Origin: Chloroflexota bacterium
GTDB taxonomy: Bacteria; Chloroflexota; Dehalococcoidia; Lucifugimonadales; Lucifugimonadaceae
Assembly (NCBI GenBank): GCA_002725925.1
Contig: PBRL01000009.1
Coordinates: 16,816-22,160 of the forward strand
DNA length: 5,345 nt
Direction: 5' to 3'
In this document: in pieces, positions 1 to 5,345 of the stretch
How the letters are laid out: every line of letters starts with the position of its first letter
Numbering within the stretch: the stretch's first letter is position 1
Notes under the pieces: model-generated
The model's input: only the letters and a program-made list of their open reading frames with translations
The model's database searches: none
What the model was told of the DNA's origin: nothing
Program-made: the position numbers and the translations under genes

Positions 1-378
1 TGGGGTTCACCGGCATCAGAATATGTCAAAACCGCAAATAAGCAGATGCTAGTATGCGTCCAAATCGAAGACGTGACGGCCGTTGGAAATCTTGATGAAA
101 TATTGGACGTGGAAAATATAGATGTGTTTTTTGTAGGGCCAACCGATCTTGCACAATCTATGGGTCATCCTGGCGACAATGGGCACCCAGAAGTTCTCCA
201 AGTCATTAACGATGTGTTCGACAGAATTCACACGGCGGGACATGCATCGGGTACGCCAGGCTCTGCTGAACAAGTACAAAAACATACCGAAATCGGCATC
301 ATGTATCACTACACCCATATCCCAACATTCATGAGTTCTTACGGTCGCCATTTCATGAAATCAATTGGGCGAATCTAA
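1..378 (+). CDS. HpcH/HpaI-family aldolase, C-terminal part (5' end outside window)
   Basis: The open frame runs from base 1 to TAA at 376-378, giving 125 residues of a protein whose start lies left of the window; the ATG at 46 is internal. It matches the C-terminal half of the HpcH/HpaI class II aldolase family (about 250-260 residues), metal-dependent cytoplasmic enzymes that cleave or form 4-hydroxy-2-keto acids to pyruvate or a related keto acid plus an aldehyde. The motif VQIED (window residues 20-24) carries the metal-binding Glu at residue 23, and GPTDLAQSMG carries the metal-binding Asp at residue 49. Their 26-residue spacing equals that of E149 and D175 in E. coli HpaI. The phrase NLDEILDVENID between them is also typical. 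The N-terminal half with the catalytic His and Arg cannot be seen, so substrate is unknown. A methyltransferase gene follows 21 bases downstream on the same strand, probably in one transcript. Confidence 0.9.
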   Translation, partial: WGSPASEYVKTANKQMLVCVQIEDVTAVGNLDEILDVENIDVFFVGPTDLAQSMGHPGDNGHPEVLQVINDVFDRIHTAGHASGTPGSAEQVQKHTEIGIMYHYTHIPTFMSSYGRHFMKSIGRI

Positions 379-399
379 AGGTATGTCTAAATCGTGGTG

Positions 400-1185
400 A
401 TGGACTACGCTGCCTGGGCAGATTGGTACGATATTTTTTATGCAGGAGCCGATCCTGCTGACATAGACTTTTACCATGGTCTATGCAAGGCTTCGCAAGG
501 GCCTATCCTGGAGATAGGGGTAGGCACCGGACGCATCTCTTTACCACTCGCCCAAGCAGGCATGGAAATTGTTGGCATTGACTTGTTTGAGCCCATGCTC
601 AAGGTCGCCCAGCAAAATGCTCTTGCTGTTGCACCTCTACGTGGAAGCCTCAATTTAATACAGGCTGACATGCGGAACTTCGACTTGAAACATCAATTCC
701 CAGTCGTAATGATTCCAGCCCGAACATTGCTATTGGCCACCACTGAAGAAGATCAGTTGCATACTTTATGTTGCGCTGCAAACCACCTCACTTCAGAGGG
801 GACAATGGCATTCAATCTGTTCTACCCCGACCCGGATATGCTGGCGGATAATGGTGAAGAAGAGTTCCTGCTTGACGTGGTAGAAAAATCCGGGGGAGGG
901 AGGTATGTCCTAACAGCGAAGAACCATTTCGATACAGTCACACAATTAAACCACGGGACTCAAATAGTAGAAGAGGTTGACCAAAATGGTAATTTCCTCA
1001 GCCGACAAGAATTAGATGTACTCGTCCGTTATCTTCACCCTGAACAAGTCATTGGATTATGCAACCGTGTCGGTCTGGAAGTCATTGAAATGTGGGGAGA
1101 TTTTGAGGGCAGTGAATTGAGTGATGACAGTGAAGAAATAGTCGTCCTTGCAAAGTGGTACGAATCCCATCAAACGAGACAATAA
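400..1185 (+). CDS. class I SAM-dependent methyltransferase
   Basis: From ATG 400 it encodes 261 residues; GTG codons at 394 and 397 are in-frame alternatives. The only purine-rich element upstream, AAAGG at 377-381, is 12 bases from GTG 394 and 18 from ATG 400, so the start is uncertain by two codons. Numbering from GTG 394, motif I LEIGVGTGR spans residues 39-47 and forms the SAM-binding loop. The acidic end of strand 2 is in IVGID (D63), which should contact the ribose. QADMRNFDL (90-98) is the motif II/III region that contacts adenine. This is a Rossmann-fold methyltransferase of the methyltransferase-domain-25 kind, with a C-terminal beta-rich part (about 170-255) as in small-molecule methyltransferases. 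No membrane segment or signal peptide is visible. The substrate cannot be told from sequence. The gene closely follows the aldolase gene and is convergent with the dehydrogenase gene. Confidence 0.9.
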   Translation: MDYAAWADWYDIFYAGADPADIDFYHGLCKASQGPILEIGVGTGRISLPLAQAGMEIVGIDLFEPMLKVAQQNALAVAPLRGSLNLIQADMRNFDLKHQFPVVMIPARTLLLATTEEDQLHTLCCAANHLTSEGTMAFNLFYPDPDMLADNGEEEFLLDVVEKSGGGRYVLTAKNHFDTVTQLNHGTQIVEEVDQNGNFLSRQELDVLVRYLHPEQVIGLCNRVGLEVIEMWGDFEGSELSDDSEEIVVLAKWYESHQTRQ

Positions 1186-1230
1186 AGTTTTTTAAACACC
1201 TATGACAATTTTTACAAATAACGTCAGGCG
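1186..1230. other. convergent intergenic gap without a strong terminator
   Basis: This 45-base space lies between the stop codons of the methyltransferase (+) and the dehydrogenase (-). It has a T-run (GTTTTTTAAAC, 1187-1197) directly after the methyltransferase stop, but no GC-rich stem before it. A weak 5-bp inverted repeat TAACG/CGTTA (1219-1223 and 1229-1233) overlaps the dehydrogenase stop codon. Neither strand shows a standard GC stem plus U-tract, so termination may be factor-dependent or weak. Confidence 0.5.
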
Positions 1231-2196
1231 TTAAAAACCTGCCGTCTTATCACAAACATTTTCTAGTGATTCGCCAATCGAAAATTTTCGAAGGTTTGAC
1301 TTGAATGCTTGACGCCGCATCTCATAAAGTTCTGGAGTTAACGCAGAGGAATGCGGGGTCAAAATCACATTTTCAAGACTCCAAAGTCTAGAATTTTCAG
1401 CAAGTGGCTCAACCGCTGTCGCATCTAGTGCTGCACCCGCAAGATGACCCGATTCCAGTGCATCGCACATAGCGTCCTCATCCACGATCTCTCCACGAGA
1501 AATGACAATAACGTAACTTCCTTCAGGCATCAACGCAATTCGACGAGCGTCAATCGAATTTCGAGTATTATCAAGAACGGGTGCTGCGATCACCAGAAAG
1601 TTAGATATCCGGCACAGATCATCTATCCGATCCAGATTCCAACACTCGCTTACGCTAGCAGGAATATTCACTGGCCCAGGGTCAATTGCAAAGGTCGTCG
1701 TGCCGAAAGCAGCTACGCGGTCAGCAACCGCCCTTCCGATCGCACCAAGACCGAATATACCAACAGTTGTACCCGTTAATTCAGTTATACGAGAGGCGTA
1801 CTTCTGAGTATCCCAGATTTTCTTTTGCTGATCTTGGAATGCCTCTTGAAAACGGTGAGTCAAACCGATCATGGCGCCTATGACGTGGTCACCCATCGAC
1901 GTGACGTGAGTTCCTGGAGCATTTGTAATGGGGACGTCCGAGTCAACAATGTTCTGGTAGGCGACAATCTTGTCGATTCCCATACCGGGACAAGCGATCC
2001 ACTTTAGTTGCTTAGCTGCGGAGAACGCCTGATCATCAGGCCAGCCAAAAAATACATCAGCATCACGAATCGCCTCCTGATGACCCGGTGGGTCATAGGA
2101 TGCGACGAAATCAATTTCCGGAAAGGTGTCAATCAATTCTTCAACATATTGGGTCCCAACATGATCAGTGCCAATAACTACTTTAAGTTTCGTCAT
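1231..2196 (-). CDS. D-isomer-specific 2-hydroxyacid dehydrogenase (NAD-dependent)
   Basis: The protein is 321 residues from ATG at 2196 (complement), normal for this family of cytoplasmic NAD(P)-dependent oxidoreductases that interconvert 2-keto acids and D-2-hydroxyacids. Residues 1-100 and the C-terminal tail form the substrate-binding domain. The Rossmann motif GLGAIG has its glycines at about 149, 151 and 154, followed by the usual AxxxxxFG. An Asp at about 172 (FAIDPG) is in the position that favours NAD over NADP. The catalytic residues are all present: Arg 234 in SRGEIVDE, Glu 263 in AVEPL, and His 282 in TPHSS. The motif usually AEH before the dinucleotide domain reads GDH here. A frame open to 2229 exists, but GGAGA sits only 3 bases before the ATG at 2199 and 6 before the ATG at 2196, so I prefer 2196. 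Glyoxylate/hydroxypyruvate reductase, D-lactate or phosphoglycerate dehydrogenase activity cannot be distinguished here. Confidence 0.92.
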   Translation of the reverse strand: MTKLKVVIGTDHVGTQYVEELIDTFPEIDFVASYDPPGHQEAIRDADVFFGWPDDQAFSAAKQLKWIACPGMGIDKIVAYQNIVDSDVPITNAPGTHVTSMGDHVIGAMIGLTHRFQEAFQDQQKKIWDTQKYASRITELTGTTVGIFGLGAIGRAVADRVAAFGTTTFAIDPGPVNIPASVSECWNLDRIDDLCRISNFLVIAAPVLDNTRNSIDARRIALMPEGSYVIVISRGEIVDEDAMCDALESGHLAGAALDATAVEPLAENSRLWSLENVILTPHSSALTPELYEMRRQAFKSNLRKFSIGESLENVCDKTAGF

Positions 2197-2202
2197 CATT
2201 GT

Positions 2203-2207
2203 TCTCC
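2203..2207 (-). promoter_or_regulatory. ribosome binding site of the 2-hydroxyacid dehydrogenase
   Basis: GGAGA on the minus strand lies 6 bases before the ATG at 2196 and 3 bases before the tandem ATG at 2199. It decides the start against the longer frame beginning at 2229, which would place this site inside the coding sequence. It is the clearest Shine-Dalgarno in the window. Confidence 0.7.
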
Positions 2208-2244
2208 AGATTATTCCAAGCAAGTCCAAATAGTCTCACATCAG

Positions 2245-2261
2245 GCAAAATGCGCAAATGC
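2245..2261. repeat. short imperfect tandem repeat, possible operator
   Basis: GCAAAATGC (2245-2253) is directly followed by GCAAATGC (2254-2261). Each unit has GCA/TGC inverted ends, and the junction forms the palindrome TGCGCA. It lies 49 bases upstream of the dehydrogenase ATG, where a regulator could bind. It may be chance; no known regulator is recognised. Confidence 0.35.
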
Positions 2262-2338
2262 TCAACAATCGTAAGTCGATGAAAATAATCAATCCGTTTG
2301 TACAACCATTAATGAACTCAACAAAACGACCATTTCCC

Positions 2339-2372
2339 CTACGTAGCATTTATGTCAAGGATCAGCACGTAG
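2339..2372 (+). repeat. paired ACGTAG repeats flanking the uvrB promoter
   Basis: The perfect 8-bp palindrome CTACGTAG (2339-2346) contains ACGTAG, which recurs at 2367-2372 immediately before the candidate uvrB -10. Start-to-start spacing is 26 bases. The placement on either side of the expected -35 position would suit an operator pair, but the units are short and no known regulator motif is recognised. Confidence 0.35.
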
Positions 2373-2378
2373 TAAAAT
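2373..2378 (+). promoter_or_regulatory. candidate -10 element of uvrB, leaderless transcript
   Basis: TAAAAT matches the TATAAT consensus in five of six positions and ends six bases before the uvrB ATG at 2385. Transcription would then start at or next to the A of the start codon. No Shine-Dalgarno-like purine stretch exists in the bases just before the ATG, which agrees with leaderless translation. A -35 at the expected place is weak: TTTATG at 2349-2354, 18-base spacer, three of six matches. Confidence 0.45.
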
Positions 2379-2384
2379 TCCAAC

Positions 2385-4463
2385 ATGTCGAATACCCCGG
2401 GTAAATTTGTAATAGAAGCTGGCTTCAAGCCAACAGGCGATCAGCCAGCTGCGATCGACGCACTTGCAGATGGATTGAAAAGGCAGTTCCATCACCAAAC
2501 GTTACTGGGTGTGACCGGATCCGGAAAAACTTTCACGATGGCTAAGGTGATAGAGGAGGTACAGCGCCCTACCCTCGTTATTGCACACAATAAAACCCTA
2601 GCCGCACAACTTTCCTCAGAGTTTCAAGACTTTTTCCCAAATAACTCGGTTCAGTATTTCGTAAGTTACTACGACTATTACCAACCAGAAGCTTATATTC
2701 CGCAATCTGACACGTTCATCGAAAAAGAATCGGATGTCAACGAAGAGATCGACCGCCTGCGGCATGCTGCAACGCGTGCAGTTTTAACACGACGGGATAC
2801 TTTAATAGTCGCAAGCGTGTCGTGCATTTACGGTTTAGGCTCTCCCGAGGAATATCGATCTGTGGTCCTTAGCCTAAAAAAAGGAGAGGAGCCGGGATTG
2901 CGTCGTGTCGTCCGAAAATTGATCGACATGTACTACGAACGAAACGACATGGAAATGATTAGAGGACGCTTCCGCCTTCGAGGTGACACGCTGGAAATCA
3001 TGCCTGCCTACGAGGAATTGGCCGTAAGAGTCCAGTTCTTTGGCGATGAGATTGAGCGAATCATTGAGTTAGATCCATTGACAGGTGAAGTGCTTGCGGA
3101 ACTTCAACATATCGACATTTTCCCGGGGAAACATTTCGTGACACCGGAGGATGAATTAAAAGAAGCACTGAAAGATATCGAAGAAGAACTCGGAGAACGT
3201 CTCGATCAGCTTAGGTCAGCTGGCAAATTACTGGAAGCCCAACGGCTTGAACAACGAACTCATTTTGATCTCGAAATGCTCAGAGAAACCGGATCGTGCC
3301 CTGGTGTGGAGAATTATTCTCGACCGCTTGGACGGCGCCCTCCCGGTTCTGCACCATGGACTCTACTCGACTACTTCCCCGACGATTTCCTCATATTCAT
3401 CGATGAATCCCATATAACTTTGCCACAAATCCGTGGCATGTATAAAGGTGATATCTCTCGCAAAACAAATCTTGTCGACTATGGTTTCCGCCTGCCTTCG
3501 GCAATCGACAATCGGCCTCTTGCGTTTGAGGAATTCGAAGACCGAATAAATCAGATCGTCTATGTATCTGCTACTCCAGGGCCATACGAGAGTATGCATG
3601 AAGAGCAACGAGTGGAACAGGTAATCCGACCGACAGGACTAGTTGATCCTGAAATCGTGATCGCACCTACTGAGGGGCAAATTGACAATCTACTTGAAAG
3701 GATTCAGGCAACAACGGCAAAAAACGAACGGGTCTTAGTAACTACCCTCACAAAGCGTATGGCCGAAGAGTTATCTGACTATCTGAGAGAATTAGGTACC
3801 AAAGTTCAGTATCTGCACTCGGAAATCCAAACAATGGAGCGTTCTGAAATCCTACGGGACCTGAGACTCGGCGTATACGATGTAGTTGTAGGGATAAATC
3901 TACTAAGAGAAGGCCTTGACCTTCCTGAGGTCTCACTAGTAGCAATCCTTGATGCAGATAAGGAAGGATATCTAAGGTCTGGCACGTCTCTCGTTCAAAC
4001 TATCGGCCGAGCCGCGAGACACGTCGAAGGTACAGTGGTTATGTACGCAGACAAAATCACCGAATCGATGCGATTCGCGATCGATGAAACAAATCGGCGA
4101 CGGGAAATTCAATCTGCACACAACGATGCCAACGCGATAATTCCAATTTCCATCGTCAAATCTGTCAAGGAAATCACTTCGCATGCCCGTCAGCTCGCAA
4201 CTGCCAAAACACCACATGTCAAACCCGCAACATTGCCAAAGAGCGATCTCGTTCGTTTAGTGAAAGACCTTGAAAAACAGATGAAGAAAGCAGCGAGGGA
4301 ATTAGAATTTGAAAAAGCAGCATTACTTAGAGACCAAGTCGTCGACCTCCGTAAAGTACTGGTTGACCTAGGCGATTCTTTAGATCCAGAACCAGGTAAG
4401 GAAGCCGACCTTGCTCCAACTGCCGTAGATGGTGTCCCTAAAGAGCTTATTAACACCGGTTGA
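2385..4463 (+). CDS. uvrB: UvrABC excinuclease subunit B (nucleotide excision repair)
   Basis: UvrB is the damage-verifying helicase-like subunit of bacterial nucleotide excision repair; it is loaded onto DNA by UvrA and then recruits UvrC for dual incision. The protein is 692 residues, within the usual 660-700. Walker A GVTGSGKT is at 42-49 (Lys 48). The beta-hairpin that locks one DNA strand begins [10 protein letters not shown] at 95, with its tyrosines intact. The Walker B/DEAD-type box is DESH at 340-343, and motif III is SATPG at 395-399. EGLDLPE (509-515) and QTIGRAAR (538-545) are motifs V and VI, with Arg 542 and Arg 545 conserved. The UVR domain that contacts UvrC or UvrA occupies about 620-660. 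No damage to any motif is seen. ATG 2385 is chosen because the N-terminus fits the family (PTGDQPAAI near 16-24). It lacks a Shine-Dalgarno and appears to be a single-gene unit; uvrA and uvrC are not nearby. No SOS box is visible. Confidence 0.98.
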   Translation: MSNTPGKFVIEAGFKPTGDQPAAIDALADGLKRQFHHQTLLGVTGSGKTFTMAKVIEEVQRPTLVIAHNKTLAAQLSSEFQDFFPNNSVQYFVSYYDYYQPEAYIPQSDTFIEKESDVNEEIDRLRHAATRAVLTRRDTLIVASVSCIYGLGSPEEYRSVVLSLKKGEEPGLRRVVRKLIDMYYERNDMEMIRGRFRLRGDTLEIMPAYEELAVRVQFFGDEIERIIELDPLTGEVLAELQHIDIFPGKHFVTPEDELKEALKDIEEELGERLDQLRSAGKLLEAQRLEQRTHFDLEMLRETGSCPGVENYSRPLGRRPPGSAPWTLLDYFPDDFLIFIDESHITLPQIRGMYKGDISRKTNLVDYGFRLPSAIDNRPLAFEEFEDRINQIVYVSATPGPYESMHEEQRVEQVIRPTGLVDPEIVIAPTEGQIDNLLERIQATTAKNERVLVTTLTKRMAEELSDYLRELGTKVQYLHSEIQTMERSEILRDLRLGVYDVVVGINLLREGLDLPEVSLVAILDADKEGYLRSGTSLVQTIGRAARHVEGTVVMYADKITESMRFAIDETNRRREIQSAHNDANAIIPISIVKSVKEITSHARQLATAKTPHVKPATLPKSDLVRLVKDLEKQMKKAARELEFEKAALLRDQVVDLRKVLVDLGDSLDPEPGKEADLAPTAVDGVPKELINTG

Positions 4464-4504
4464 TCGCCTGACATACGATGAACAATTGCCTGCTGCTCTG
4501 ATAG

Positions 4505-4517
4505 GCTTACCGTAAGC
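4505..4517. repeat. perfect palindrome GCTTAC-C-GTAAGC between uvrB and sufT
   Basis: Two 6-base inverted arms around one central base. As RNA it could only fold as a 4-bp stem with a 5-base loop, and the following bases are AAAATTA rather than T-rich, so it is not a convincing uvrB terminator. It lies just upstream of the weak candidate promoter for the SufT gene and could be an operator. Confidence 0.4.
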
Positions 4518-4521
4518 AAAA

Positions 4522-4550
4522 TTACCATGATTCGGTTCTTCTAATACATA
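4522..4550 (+). promoter_or_regulatory. weak candidate promoter for the SufT-Mrp pair
   Basis: TTACCA (4522-4527, four of six matches to TTGACA) is separated by exactly 17 bases from TACATA (4545-4550, about three of six matches to TATAAT). The position, about 27 bases before the start codon, is right for a promoter, but the -10 match is poor. Read-through from uvrB is the alternative, since no strong terminator is seen after uvrB. Confidence 0.25.
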
Positions 4551-4576
4551 AACCTTCACGAATAACAGAGATAACT

Positions 4577-4891
4577 ATGGCTGAAACTGAAGTGCTGGAG
4601 CAGAAAACCGTCCTAGAGGCGCTCCGAGACGTTTATGACCCAGAAATTCCCGTCAATGTCGTAGATTTAGGCCTAATTTACACAGTAGAAGTTGCAGATG
4701 GTGACGTCCACGTCGAAATGACTCTCACAGCTCCGGGTTGTGGCATGGGGCCCTATATCGCCCAGCAAGCTGAGTGGCGAATTGCGGAAATTGACGATGT
4801 TGAAGATGTGCAAGTTGATGTTGTTTTCGACCCTCCCTGGACCCCGGATATGATTACAGAAGACGGGAAACGTCTTCTTGGAATCGACTGA
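4577..4891 (+). CDS. sufT: SufT/MIP18-family (DUF59) iron-sulfur cluster assembly protein
   Basis: This 104-residue protein is essentially a single MIP18/DUF59 domain. It has the three family signatures: DPEIPVNVVDLGLIY (21-35), TAPGCGMG (51-58) with the conserved reactive Cys 55, and VVFDPPWTPDMIT (82-94). The GCGMG form and the length fit the SufT branch better than the PaaD phenylacetate-hydroxylase branch, and no paa genes are nearby. SufT-type proteins help mature Fe-S proteins in the cytoplasm, probably as a maturation or transfer factor; the exact chemistry is not settled. ATG 4577 is preceded by a weak AGAG six bases upstream. An Mrp-type ATPase gene follows 59 bases downstream on the same strand, a partner often fused to this domain, which supports an Fe-S role and a joint transcript. 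The gene symbol is given by family and context, not by proof of orthology. Confidence 0.9.
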   Translation: MAETEVLEQKTVLEALRDVYDPEIPVNVVDLGLIYTVEVADGDVHVEMTLTAPGCGMGPYIAQQAEWRIAEIDDVEDVQVDVVFDPPWTPDMITEDGKRLLGID

Positions 4892-4908
4892 TCAACCAAA
4901 TGCATCGG

Positions 4909-4933
4909 GAACGGCTTTAAACAAGAACCGTTC
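4909..4933. repeat. small inverted repeat in the sufT-mrp gap
   Basis: GAACGG (4909-4914) and CCGTTC (4928-4933) are perfect inverted arms of 6 bases around a 13-base loop. No T-tract follows (the next bases are GTTAAACC), so it does not look like an intrinsic terminator. It could be a weak mRNA hairpin between the two cistrons or chance. Confidence 0.35.
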
Positions 4934-4950
4934 GTTAAACCAAAATAAAG

Positions 4951-5345
4951 ATGTCGTCACCCAGAAAATTAACCCCCCAAGAAGAAGCCCGTTTAGCACA
5001 GGTCCGTAAAAATTTCGAAGAACGCCGGCGTGTCACCCAATCACTTGAGGGAATCGGAACCAGGATCGGTGTTTACTCAGGCAAGGGGGGAGTTGGAAAG
5101 ACCACAGTTGCAACTAACTTAGCAGTAACTTTGGCAACCCAGAATAACGATGTGGCCTTGTTCGATTGCGACATTGACTGCCCAAATGTAACTCAAGTCC
5201 TGAGGATAACCGAAGGTCCTGTCCAGAACGGTGAAAAACTCATCCCGCCTGCTCGTTTCGGTGTCAAGGTGATGTCAATGGCGTTCTTTCAGGAAAACGA
5301 AGATGAAGCAATCGTCTGGCGCGGCCCGATGATCCACAACGCAAT
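4951..5345 (+). CDS. mrp: Mrp/NBP35-type P-loop ATPase, Fe-S cluster carrier (3' end outside window)
   Basis: The frame is open from ATG 4951 to the window edge (131 full codons); an in-frame TAA at 4936-4938 makes this ATG the earliest possible. Residues 1-37 are charged and helical-looking, with no DUF59 domain. The deviant Walker A SGKGGVGKTT is at 43-52, with the signature Lys 45 and the P-loop Lys 50. FDCDIDCPN (71-79) occupies the place where the family usually has DADIYGPN-type sequence. FGVKVMSMAFF (103-113) and AIVWRGPMIHNA (120-131) are hallmarks of Mrp/ApbC rather than MinD or ParA. Family members are cytoplasmic dimers that bind and transfer [4Fe-4S] clusters; the CxxC ligand motif usually lies nearer the C-terminus and is beyond the window. 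No Shine-Dalgarno is obvious. The gene follows the SufT gene by 59 bases, consistent with a shared Fe-S function. Typical full length would be about 260-370 residues. Confidence 0.92.
   Translation, partial: MSSPRKLTPQEEARLAQVRKNFEERRRVTQSLEGIGTRIGVYSGKGGVGKTTVATNLAVTLATQNNDVALFDCDIDCPNVTQVLRITEGPVQNGEKLIPPARFGVKVMSMAFFQENEDEAIVWRGPMIHNA

Larger units (their letters stand above)
2200..2384. promoter_or_regulatory. divergent promoter region between dehydrogenase and uvrB
   Basis: These 185 bases separate two divergently transcribed genes and must contain both promoters unless transcription enters from elsewhere. The uvrB -10 and several short repeats are listed separately. For the dehydrogenase I found only weak -35/-10 matches on the minus strand and do not place a promoter. 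No convincing small gene, riboswitch or RNA structure is visible. No recognised SOS box (E. coli CTGT-N8-ACAG or the Bacillus/actinobacterial GAAC-N4-GTTC type) is present. Confidence 0.6.

Noticed and set aside
49..351. 100-codon minus-strand open frame opposite the aldolase
   Set aside because: It mirrors a conserved aldolase sequence with metal-binding residues on the plus strand and has no recognisable domain; it is a shadow frame.
1187..1197. GTTTTTTAAAC after the methyltransferase stop as an intrinsic terminator
   Set aside because: It has a T-run but no GC-rich stem before it, so the standard structure is missing.
1444..2274. Several plus-strand open frames of 60-111 codons across the dehydrogenase
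   Set aside because: They overlap a complete minus-strand dehydrogenase with all catalytic residues; their translations are low-quality and lack family features.
2200..2384. LexA/SOS operator upstream of uvrB
   Set aside because: Neither the E. coli, the Bacillus/actinobacterial nor the alphaproteobacterial GTTC-N7-GTTC type site can be found in this gap.
4061..4077. Perfect 7-bp inverted repeat CGAATCG-ATG-CGATTCG inside uvrB
   Set aside because: It lies in the codons of a conserved UvrB stretch (TESMRFAID) and the local codons alone can produce it; nothing suggests a regulatory role.
4488..4506. GCCT/AGGC pairing as a uvrB terminator
   Set aside because: Only 4 bp with an 11-base loop and no T-tract after it; too weak to call a terminator.
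4190..4528. 112-codon open frame on the minus strand over the end of uvrB
   Set aside because: It is antisense to the intact UVR domain of uvrB, and its Ser/Arg-rich translation resembles no protein family.
4577..4891. PaaD-type phenylacetate hydroxylase assembly protein
   Set aside because: Same DUF59 fold, but the protein is shorter, lacks the extra C-terminal cysteine region of PaaD, and lies beside an Mrp ATPase rather than paa genes.

Overview
The window looks like ordinary chromosomal bacterial DNA of moderate, somewhat AT-leaning composition (judged by eye, not counted), with short intergenic gaps. Six protein-coding genes can be supported. I see no RNA genes, insertion sequences, CRISPR arrays or phage genes. 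The UvrB sequence and the mix of an HpcH/HpaI aldolase with a 2-hydroxyacid dehydrogenase would fit a Chloroflexota (Dehalococcoidia/SAR202-like) environmental genome. That assignment is a weak inference from general sequence feel; only a database search can settle it.

Left part (1-1185, + strand): the C-terminal part of an HpcH/HpaI-type class II aldolase enters from the left edge. It is followed after about 20 bases by a class I SAM-dependent methyltransferase, probably co-transcribed. A 45-base gap without a clear terminator separates this pair from a convergent D-2-hydroxyacid dehydrogenase (1231-2196, - strand), which has a complete catalytic Arg/Glu/His set and a good ribosome binding site.

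Middle (2200-2384): a 185-base divergent intergenic region that must hold promoters for both the dehydrogenase and uvrB. A -10 hexamer lies six bases before the uvrB ATG and no Shine-Dalgarno is present, so uvrB may be transcribed as a leaderless mRNA. Short repeats nearby could be operators.

Right part (2385-5345, + strand): a full-length uvrB (nucleotide excision repair helicase), then a SufT/MIP18-family iron-sulfur assembly protein, then the N-terminal 131 residues of an Mrp/NBP35-type P-loop ATPase that runs off the right edge. SufT and Mrp are two parts of Fe-S cluster maturation and are often fused or adjacent in other genomes; here they are separate genes 59 bases apart. The Mrp protein has an unusual second nucleotide-binding motif (DCDIDCPN in place of the usual DADIYGPN type).

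I found no convincing new multi-gene system. The observations most worth a second look are the probable leaderless uvrB start with its flanking ACGTAG repeats, and the unusual Mrp motif beside SufT.
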